Assembly: GCF_014203095.1 (NCBI RefSeq)
Contig: NZ_JACHIG010000012.1
Coordinates: 62,001-126,000, forward strand
Direction: 5' to 3'
Length of the DNA: 64,000 bases
From: Prosthecobacter vanneervenii
GTDB lineage: Bacteria; Verrucomicrobiota; Verrucomicrobiia; Verrucomicrobiales; Verrucomicrobiaceae
Of the stretch, positions 16,459 to 23,470 are shown in pieces. The notes below the pieces were generated by a model. That model worked only from the letters and a program-made list of their open reading frames with translations, did no database searches and was not told the DNA's origin. The translations under genes and the position numbers were made by a program. How positions within the stretch are numbered: position 1 is the first letter of the stretch; every line of letters begins with the position of its first letter.

Positions 16459-17282
16459 TGAGTGCTGAAAATCCAGCCATGGCCGCCTTGCACCTGCACA
16501 AGGTGACGACCTCTGGTGCTGCAACTGTGGTGGATGATGTGACCGCACGCGAGGAGCCGCTGGAGATCCGCGTGGAGGGCCGCTCTGTGGCGGTGGTGAT
16601 GCGTACTCCGGGGCACGACGAGGAGCTGGCCTGCGGCTTTCTCGTGAGCGAGGGCGTGGTGAAAAATCCGCGCGACATCCTGGAGGTCTCCCAATGCCCC
16701 AGCGTGAACAACAAGCATGGCAACATCGTGGATGTGCTGCTGGGCGGTGCGGTGGTGAACTGGGACTCGCTCACGCGCCATGTCTTCAGCGCCTCCAGCT
16801 GCGGACTTTGTGGCAAGAGCAGCATCGAAAGCGTGTTTCAGCAGTTTCCCTCCGTGAAAGGAAACTGGCAGGTGGAACCACAACTCATCGCCAGCCTGCC
16901 CGACAAGTTGCGTGCGGCTCAGGAAACTTTTTCAAAAACCGGCGGTCTACATGCCAGCGGCCTCTTTGATCTGGAGGGTAATCTCATTGTGCTGCGCGAG
17001 GATGTGGGCCGCCACAATGCGCTGGACAAGATCCTTGGCTACGCGCTGCAGCGTGGCCTGCTGCCGCTGGACCGCCACATTCTGCTGGTGAGCGGGCGTG
17101 TATCGTTTGAGATCATCCAAAAGGCGCTGGCCGCAGGCATCCCACTGCTGGCGGCCATCTCCGCCCCAAGCAGCCTGGCCGTGAATTTCGCCCACGAAGC
17201 GGGTCAGACGCTGGTGGGCTTTCTGCGCGGAGAAACCATGAATGTTTACACGCATCCGCAGCGTGTGAAGATGTCACCATGA
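16458..17282 (+). CDS. fdhD: Formate dehydrogenase accessory sulfurtransferase
   Basis: This 274-residue protein carries the FdhD signature CGLCG with C115 and C118, and the segments EEPLEIRVEGR, HDEELACGFLVSEG, LHASGLFD, REDVGRHNALDKILG and VSGRVSFEIIQKA. FdhD takes sulfur from a cysteine desulfurase and transfers it to the bis-MGD cofactor of formate dehydrogenase. A desulfurase gene lies two genes downstream in the same overlapping operon, which fits that partnership. No formate dehydrogenase gene is in this window. Confidence 0.96.
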   Translation: MSAENPAMAALHLHKVTTSGAATVVDDVTAREEPLEIRVEGRSVAVVMRTPGHDEELACGFLVSEGVVKNPRDILEVSQCPSVNNKHGNIVDVLLGGAVVNWDSLTRHVFSASSCGLCGKSSIESVFQQFPSVKGNWQVEPQLIASLPDKLRAAQETFSKTGGLHASGLFDLEGNLIVLREDVGRHNALDKILGYALQRGLLPLDRHILLVSGRVSFEIIQKALAAGIPLLAAISAPSSLAVNFAHEAGQTLVGFLRGETMNVYTHPQRVKMSP

Positions 17283-17701
17283 AACAGGTACAGCTTGTTG
17301 TCTTCATCATCTGGGGGGCTTTGTGCAGTTCCCTCGTGCTTTATGCCGTGATGCTGAGCTCGATGACCTTTGCGCCGTCTCAAAGCGCCCCAAGCGCCAT
17401 GGGCCAGATCATAGCCCTCATAGCAGTCAGCGCCATGGCACTGAGCTTCCTCATGCGCAGGCTTCTGCTGGGTGGCTTCACCACTGGCGCGCTCGGTCTG
17501 GACGGTCCGCAGCAGCGCGGACGCTTCATCGCGGGTCACATCGTGGTCTTTGCCCTGAGCGAGGGCATCGGTGTGCTGGGATTTGTGAACGGCATTCTCT
17601 CCAACGGACAGGGCGATGCCTGGCTGCCCTACATCGGCCTCTCGCTGGCTCTCATGCTGCTGCACATTCCGCTGCCATCTCGTTTCAAACCCGCTGCATG
17701 A
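17279..17701 (+). CDS. Small four-helix membrane protein of unknown function
   Basis: This 140-residue hydrophobic protein has about four predicted membrane spans (residues about 5-28, 42-60, 80-105 and 112-130), with the polar text QRGRFIAGHIVVFALSEGIGVLGFVNG in the middle. I do not recognise a family. The GHIVVFALSEGIGVLGF segment resembles the paired glycine/acid helices of c-ring-like or transporter proteins, but this is weak. It overlaps fdhD at its start and the cysteine desulfurase at its stop by four bases each, so all are made together. A role in sulfur or cofactor handling is context only. Confidence 0.8.
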   Translation: MKQVQLVVFIIWGALCSSLVLYAVMLSSMTFAPSQSAPSAMGQIIALIAVSAMALSFLMRRLLLGGFTTGALGLDGPQQRGRFIAGHIVVFALSEGIGVLGFVNGILSNGQGDAWLPYIGLSLALMLLHIPLPSRFKPAA

Positions 17702-18819
17702 ACGGCTACTTTGACCACAATGCCACCACCCCAATGCACCCGGCCGCACGTGAGGCATGGCTGCGAGCGAGCGAGAGGCACTGGCACAACCCGTCGAGCC
17801 TCTACCGCGATGCCGGCATGGCCAGCCAGCAGCTGGAATCGGCGCGCGAACGGCTGGGCACGCTGATCGGCGCGGAGGCCGAGCGCATCGTCTTCACCTC
17901 AGGGGCCACGGAGTCCAACAACGCACTCTTTGCCACCCTGCCGCTCGACGCACACGTGATCATCTCCGCCATCGAACACCCAAGCGTGCATGAAGCTGCG
18001 CGTGGCCGTAACGTGGTGGAACTTCCGGTAAATACCGACGGCGTAGTGGAACCCGATACCCTGAGGAGCCACCTCTCCACCCACCGCCCCGCGCTCGTTT
18101 CAGTGATGGCCGCCAACAATGAAAGCGGGGCGCTGCAGCCCTGGCAGGAGCTAGCCGCACTCTGCCGCGAGCAGGGTGTGCTCTTTCATACCGATGCCGC
18201 ACAGTGGCTCGGCAAGCTCGACTCCGCTGATCTCGGCATCTGCGATTACATCACCGGCAGCGCACATAAATTTGGCGGCGGCAAAGGCTGTGGATTCCTC
18301 GTGCTGCCGCAGGAGGATTCACGCCTGGGCTTCATCCGTGGCGGCCCGCAGGAGCATGGGCGGCGCGCAGGCACGGAAAACTATCCTGCGGTGGAGGCCA
18401 TGGTCACTGCGCTGGAGACGTTCACTCCTCGTTTGAGTGAGGTCGCAAAGACGCAGAGTAGTCTGCGCGAAGCCTTCATCGCATCGCTGCGCGCACGCTT
18501 TGACTCCCTGCGGGTGATCAGCGAATCCGCCCCCCGTCTTTGGAACACCGTGCTGATGGTGATGCCGGAGCATGACAACCTGAAATGGCTCACAAGGCTC
18601 TCAAGACGCGGCTTCAGCATCTCCACCGGCTCGGCCTGCAGCTCTGGCAAGGAGGGCTCCTCAGTGGTGGTCACGGCACTGGGCGCAGATGCCGCAGAAC
18701 TCAGACGCGTGGTGCGCATCAGCAGCGGCTGGGACAGCACGGCGGAAGACTGGCAGGCACTTGCTGCGGCCTTCTTCGAAGTGCATGAGGAGCTAAACCG
18801 TGGCGGCAGGCCGCAGTAG
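17698..18819 (+). CDS. Cysteine desulfurase (NifS/IscS family)
   Basis: This 373-residue PLP enzyme removes sulfur from cysteine as a protein persulfide. Fold type I motifs are visible: FDHNATTPMHP near the N terminus, FTSGATESNN, the PLP lysine K191 in SAHKFGGGKG, and the catalytic Cys loop STGSACSSG near residue 315. The start is the ATG at 17698, which overlaps the stop of the preceding membrane protein gene. A longer in-frame reading upstream is the shadow of fdhD's downstream neighbour. Position suggests it is the sulfur donor for FdhD, but a general Fe-S or tRNA role is also possible. Confidence 0.95.
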   Translation: MNGYFDHNATTPMHPAAREAWLRASERHWHNPSSLYRDAGMASQQLESARERLGTLIGAEAERIVFTSGATESNNALFATLPLDAHVIISAIEHPSVHEAARGRNVVELPVNTDGVVEPDTLRSHLSTHRPALVSVMAANNESGALQPWQELAALCREQGVLFHTDAAQWLGKLDSADLGICDYITGSAHKFGGGKGCGFLVLPQEDSRLGFIRGGPQEHGRRAGTENYPAVEAMVTALETFTPRLSEVAKTQSSLREAFIASLRARFDSLRVISESAPRLWNTVLMVMPEHDNLKWLTRLSRRGFSISTGSACSSGKEGSSVVVTALGADAAELRRVVRISSGWDSTAEDWQALAAAFFEVHEELNRGGRPQ

Positions 18820-18825
18820 GCGGGC

Positions 18826-20241
18826 TCACATGCCCGGCTTTGGCCTGATCATAAGCACCAGCACAAGGGAGAGAACGCAGACCATCGCGAAGACACTGAA
18901 GATGACATTCAGTGGCACATGCATGTCTGACATTCTGCCAAAGCCCCAATCGGCCAGGCCGCCGCACATCATGCTGACGAAATTCATGAGGCCATAGCCG
19001 GTGGCGCGCAGGTGCGGGCGCACGATCTGGCTGAGGATGGGCATGTTGTTGCAGTCAAAGAAACCCCAGCCCACGCCAAAGAGGACGAGTGCGGCGATGG
19101 CCAGCGCGAAGGAATTCAGCGCAGGTGCATTGCCCACACCAAACATGGCCGGAATGATGAGCATCATGCCAATGGCGCTGACGTAAATACGGCCACGGTG
19201 ACTGCGACGCATCCAGCGATCCGTCAGCCAGCCACCAATGACTGCCGAGAGAAGCGCCGCCCCTTGCCAATAGAGTGCGGCGGACACACCCGCCTTCCCT
19301 TGGCTGATATTGAATGCTTGCTGCAGAATGGCGGGCATCCAATCCCGCACCACCCAAGCGGCAAGAGCCGGCAGGGTGAAATAGTACACGAGCAGGACGA
19401 AATTGCGATTCAACAGCAGCTCTTTGAGATTCCCCAACACACTGCGTGGCCCCCAAATGGCTGCTATAGCAATGAACAAAACAACTGGAACAGCCCAGCC
19501 ATGAAGCAGAACGATGCAAATCAAAAGCATTGTTCCTCCTAGGACCAGCAAGAGGAACAGCAGAAGCCAGTCAAACTTGACCAATTCGGTGGCACCATTG
19601 GTCTTGGGCGCTTCCGAAGTCGCCTCAGATTGGAACGGCGCATCGCGCAGCAGAAGAAGCAGCGGGATGGCGTAAAGCACGCCCGCGAGTCCGGTGAAGT
19701 CGAACATGAAACGCCAGCCGAGGGCCGGGGCATCGGCCACAAATCCGGCAAAACCGCCTGCCATCACACCACAGTAGATGCCCATCTGATGCACCCCGAT
19801 GGCGCGGGAACGCGTGCCGCCGATGTGATAGTCCGCGATCAAGGCCAGCGCTGCCGGAATGTAGAACGCCTCGCTGATGCCCATGAGCGTACGCGCCCAG
19901 TACAACTCATTGAAGGTGCCCACATGCCCCGTCATCCAGGTGATGAGAGACCACACAAACAAGCTGCCGCAGATCGTATACTTACGGCTGAAGCGGTCCG
20001 CAATGTATCCGCCGATGGGACTGCAGATGGAATACACCCATTTGAACGAGGCCAGCATATGCCCCCAGTTTTCCTCGGTGCCAATGTCTTTGATCTCCCC
20101 CATCACGGAGACTTTCATGGAGGCGATCATCTGGCGGTCCAGGTAGTTCAGCAGCGCCACAGGAAAAAGCAGCCCCACGATCAGCCATGCACGGCGCATG
20201 ACAGGTGATGAGGTGCCAGCTTGAGTTGGGGACAAAGACAT
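18826..20241 (-). CDS. MFS transporter, anion:cation symporter-like
   Basis: A roughly 471-residue transporter of the major facilitator superfamily with 12 predicted helices. Markers are LLNYLDRQMIASM after helix 1, the inter-helix GGYIADRFSRKYTI loop, GISEAFYIPAALALIADY in the fourth helix, and GGWLTDRWMRRSHRG at the repeat motif of the second half. The NYLDR text is typical of the ACS family, which includes hexuronate and glucarate carriers, so sugar acids are a reasonable substrate guess in view of the PL6 locus. The ATG at 20241 is preferred; an in-frame GTG lies five codons upstream. It converges on the cysteine desulfurase with 6 bases between. Confidence 0.88.
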   Translation of the reverse strand: MSLSPTQAGTSSPVMRRAWLIVGLLFPVALLNYLDRQMIASMKVSVMGEIKDIGTEENWGHMLASFKWVYSICSPIGGYIADRFSRKYTICGSLFVWSLITWMTGHVGTFNELYWARTLMGISEAFYIPAALALIADYHIGGTRSRAIGVHQMGIYCGVMAGGFAGFVADAPALGWRFMFDFTGLAGVLYAIPLLLLLRDAPFQSEATSEAPKTNGATELVKFDWLLLFLLLVLGGTMLLICIVLLHGWAVPVVLFIAIAAIWGPRSVLGNLKELLLNRNFVLLVYYFTLPALAAWVVRDWMPAILQQAFNISQGKAGVSAALYWQGAALLSAVIGGWLTDRWMRRSHRGRIYVSAIGMMLIIPAMFGVGNAPALNSFALAIAALVLFGVGWGFFDCNNMPILSQIVRPHLRATGYGLMNFVSMMCGGLADWGFGRMSDMHVPLNVIFSVFAMVCVLSLVLVLMIRPKPGM

Positions 20242-20422
20242 CCGCCCATTAACCACAGGGCTGTGCGTGCGGAAAGCCTGAATTCATGCTTCACCTTGAC
20301 CCGAGCATGACTTGGAGTGCACGAGCCGGCCCTCATGCCCGTCACAACCAATTTCCGCCGGGCTAATTCGGTATGCGGCGCTCGTTGCGACGCCCAGCCC
20401 AACCCACCACCCCTCTTCTGCT

Positions 20423-22534
20423 ATGAAACCTTTCATGCTAAGCCTTTGCCTGCTTTCACTTGCCTCCGCTCCGGCTGAAGAAGTCCGGCTGGAGTGGATG
20501 AGCACCGGCATGTACTACAAGGTCCACTACCACTCGCCAACGGTGACCAGATTTCTGCAGGAAAAGCCTGCGGAGATCGTCAAGGTGCCGGAAGGCCTTG
20601 TCAGTCCGCAGTATGTCCTTCTGGAAACAGGGCCCAAGAAACAGCGCAAGCTGCTGGGGCTCATTCTGGATCAGCGCTCGCCCAAGGAGGCACACATGTG
20701 GCTGGACGCGAACGGAGACGGAGACCTGACCAATGACCCCAAAGTCAAATGGGAGTCTGCGGTGCGTGGCCCAGAAGACAGGAAGATCATTTCATGGCAT
20801 GGTGAGGCCTCCGTGCAGATCAAATACCCTGACGGCACTCGGGACATGGGCCTGGCATTTTACCGCAACGGCTCCTCATCTGGCCCCGGCCCGCTCATCT
20901 ATCGCCGTGATTACGGCCGGAGCGGCAAAGTTTCGATCAGTGGTCGGGAAGTGGACATCTACCTCAGTGACGATTCCACCACAGGCGAATTCACTCCGGA
21001 GCGATCCAGTCTGTGCATTGACGTGAATGCAGACGGCCGGATCGAAACCAGATCAGAGCTGTTCCAGTTCAGAAAGCCTCTCGTTATCCAAGGTTCAGTG
21101 TTTGAGGCCAGGAGTCTTTCTCCTGACGGCTCCCGTTTTGAACTGGTGGCATCCAGCCAGAGTGCGGCCCAGGTGGCGGAGCAGAAGCAAAGCCAGGCAT
21201 CGGCCCAAATGACAGTTCAGCGCAAGGCGCAGGAGGCGGATCTCGGCAAACCAGCCCCAGCCTTTGAGGCAAAGACACTTGATGGCAAAATGGTGCGCTT
21301 TCCTGAAGACTACAAAGGTCGGCTGGTCATGCTGGATTTCTGGGCCACCTGGTGCGGCCCTTGCCTGAATGAAATGCCGGGACTACGAAAGGTGCACGAT
21401 GAATTTGCTGAGCACGGATTTGCAGTGCTGGGAGTGAGCCTTGACCAGGATGAAACAGCTGCAGGCCTTCCAGAGTTCCTCCAATCCCATGGCATGCGCT
21501 GGCCTCAGATCTGTGATGGAAAGGGATGGCAGGCTGATATTGCGCGGCAGTACGGTGTGCGCGGCATCCCCTCCTGCTGGCTCATCGATGGCGACACAGG
21601 TCGCATCGTCGCCACTTCAGTGGACCTCCGTGGCGAGGCCCTGCACGGAACAGTGAAACACGCACTGGCAAATCTGGGCAGGGAGATCAAGACCGGAACG
21701 CCCTCAGCAGAACCAAAAACAACGTCGGATGCGCCGTCCAGTCCCCTGACTGCGAAGGTGCAAAAACTGGCAGCTGAAGACGGCGTGATCTCCGCCGGGG
21801 CTTTCCTTTCTGCTTTGGCACATCCCAAGGCAGACAGCCTGGAGCTGATTCCGCCAGGCAGCACCTCCCTTCGCGGAAGGGAGATCGCCAAGAGGGCTGC
21901 GGCAGCCCATCTGCGCGTGGGATGGGTGTATCAATGCACCAAGTGCGACCGCTGGCACACAGCATTGTCAGGGGGCTACGCCATCGCGCCGGACACCGTC
22001 GTCACAGCACGCCATGTGGTGGCCCCGCCTGCCTCCATGAAACCAGGCTCGGGCCATCCCGTTGTCGTTCGTGGTGAGCTCGAAGTCTTGAAGATCAGCA
22101 GCGTTGTATTTGCAGATGAAGCAGGCGACACCGCCATCCTGCGCGTGGCCGCCAAGGATCTCCAACCACTGCCCCTGAGCCATGATGTGCAGGCAGGCGA
22201 CACCGCCTACTGCTTCAGCGATCCGCGGGATGTGCTGGGCCATTTCAGCTCCGGGATGGTGAACCGCCTGCATGGACCCGCCATGACGGACACTCCGGCC
22301 AGCCCGCTCCAGCAACGCATGGATGTAAGCGCCGACTGGGCGCCGGGCAGCAGCGGCTCCGCCATTCTCGATGAATTTGGCAACGTCATTGGTCATGTGG
22401 CGCGGATCCGCCCCCTCTATGGCAATCCGCAAGCGTCACCATCTGGATCGCGAGCCCCTGCCACTGCATTGATGACCCTCAACGAAGCCGTGCCTGCCTC
22501 AGTGGTGCTGGCCTTGATTGAAAAGAAAAAATAG
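20423..22534 (+). CDS. Exported TlpA-like thioredoxin fused to trypsin-like serine protease
   Basis: This 703-residue protein has a signal peptide (MKPFMLSLCLLSLASAPA). An N-terminal domain of about 240 residues contains an EF-hand-like dockerin-type loop (DANGDGDLTND). A TlpA/AhpC thioredoxin domain follows with active site WCGPC (C311 and C314) and the cis-Pro loop GVRGIPSCWLID. The C-terminal region is a trypsin-like domain with candidate triad H531 (VTARHVV), D569 (GDTAILRV) and S644 (GSSGSAI), preceded by a CxxC pair (QCTKCD). Fusion of a disulfide oxidoreductase to a chymotrypsin-fold protease is unusual. It stands alone, divergent from the MFS gene. Confidence 0.85.
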   Translation: MKPFMLSLCLLSLASAPAEEVRLEWMSTGMYYKVHYHSPTVTRFLQEKPAEIVKVPEGLVSPQYVLLETGPKKQRKLLGLILDQRSPKEAHMWLDANGDGDLTNDPKVKWESAVRGPEDRKIISWHGEASVQIKYPDGTRDMGLAFYRNGSSSGPGPLIYRRDYGRSGKVSISGREVDIYLSDDSTTGEFTPERSSLCIDVNADGRIETRSELFQFRKPLVIQGSVFEARSLSPDGSRFELVASSQSAAQVAEQKQSQASAQMTVQRKAQEADLGKPAPAFEAKTLDGKMVRFPEDYKGRLVMLDFWATWCGPCLNEMPGLRKVHDEFAEHGFAVLGVSLDQDETAAGLPEFLQSHGMRWPQICDGKGWQADIARQYGVRGIPSCWLIDGDTGRIVATSVDLRGEALHGTVKHALANLGREIKTGTPSAEPKTTSDAPSSPLTAKVQKLAAEDGVISAGAFLSALAHPKADSLELIPPGSTSLRGREIAKRAAAAHLRVGWVYQCTKCDRWHTALSGGYAIAPDTVVTARHVVAPPASMKPGSGHPVVVRGELEVLKISSVVFADEAGDTAILRVAAKDLQPLPLSHDVQAGDTAYCFSDPRDVLGHFSSGMVNRLHGPAMTDTPASPLQQRMDVSADWAPGSSGSAILDEFGNVIGHVARIRPLYGNPQASPSGSRAPATALMTLNEAVPASVVLALIEKKK

Positions 22535-22633
22535 TGACCAAGGCCTCCTCCAGACGGTTGCCAATGCAGAGCTGGCTCACGATGCGCCGCCCGGCATTTT
22601 CGCTCATGAACACTGGCCGCAATCCCAAGATAT

Positions 22634-22717
22634 GCCGACGAGCAAGATGACCAGCAGAAAGACCTGCACGGCAAAAAGATAGCCCGTATGGGGTGGCAGC
22701 ACCCAGCAGGTGGATGC
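22634..22717 (-). pseudogene. Decayed kdpD-like fragment
   Basis: An 84-base stretch just past kdpE translates on the minus strand to 28 residues that align with KdpD residues encoded at 24815-24898. By hand count 14 of 28 residues are identical, including CW, P-x-TGY and VFLL, and 53 of 84 bases match. The fragment is bounded by stops and shift-like breaks, and no catalytic part remains. It is probably the relic of a second DUF4118-type sensor kinase gene. The surrounding 22535-22776 shows no other convincing gene. Confidence 0.6.
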
Positions 22718-22776
22718 CGGCACAAACGGCAGTAAACAGCCGCAGAGAGGGCAATAAGAAGGTGTGGAAAAAGCGC

Positions 22777-23439
22777 TCAGCCTTCCTCCAGGCGATAGCC
22801 GATACCGGGCTCATTCTTGATCTCCAGGGATGAGCCCTCCAGCTTTTTGCGCAAGTGATTGGCATACACGCGCAGGTAGTGGCTCTGCTCTTCTGCCTGC
22901 GGTCCCCACACAGCACGCAGCAGCTGCTTCAAAGTGACCACCTTTCCTGCATGCCGCACCAGTTGCGCCAGCAGTGCATATTCGGTGGGAGTGAGCTTGA
23001 GCGGCTGCCCATGCAGCGCGGCCTCATGATGCACCGGGTCCAGCACCAGCGGGCCAGCCTTCAAAACAGCATCATCCAGCCCTCCATGCCGCCGCTGGAT
23101 GGCGCTCAGTCGCGCCATGAGCTCCGCCGTGCTGAAGGGTTTGCACACATAGTCATCCGCACCGGCGTCAAAAGCGGCCAGCTTGACCGACTCCTGGTCA
23201 CGCACACTCAGAATGAGCACGGGCACGCCGCTCCATTCGCGCAGCCGCTTCAGCACCTCCACGCCGTCCATGTCCGGCAGGCCGAGATCCAGCAGGATGA
23301 CATCCGGCTTGTGAAAAACAGCCTCCTGCAGCCCAAGCTGTCCCTTGTCCGCCTCCCTCACCGTATAGCCTTTGGACTCCAACGCCATGCGCAACAGACG
23401 GCGGATTTGGATTTCGTCATCAATGATGAGGGCGGTCAT
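22777..23439 (-). CDS. kdpE: Potassium-responsive response regulator KdpE
   Basis: This 220-residue OmpR-family regulator has a receiver domain with phospho-acceptor D51 (ILLDLGLPDMDG) and the K of VCKPFSTAEL. The C-terminal winged helix carries LTPTEYALLAQLVRHAGKVV and HYLRVYANHLRKKLE, the KdpE-type recognition segment. It receives phosphate from KdpD and activates the kdp operon at low potassium. It follows kdpD by 31 bases on the same strand and is the last intact gene of the operon. Confidence 0.96.
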   Translation of the reverse strand: MTALIIDDEIQIRRLLRMALESKGYTVREADKGQLGLQEAVFHKPDVILLDLGLPDMDGVEVLKRLREWSGVPVLILSVRDQESVKLAAFDAGADDYVCKPFSTAELMARLSAIQRRHGGLDDAVLKAGPLVLDPVHHEAALHGQPLKLTPTEYALLAQLVRHAGKVVTLKQLLRAVWGPQAEEQSHYLRVYANHLRKKLEGSSLEIKNEPGIGYRLEEG

Positions 23440-23470
23440 GGGGAGGTGAAAAGCAAATCTCCAGATTCGC

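Noticed and set aside
17323-17697. N-terminal extension of the cysteine desulfurase
   Set aside because: The added residues read out of phase through the overlapping membrane protein gene. The internal ATG at 17698 gives a normal enzyme.
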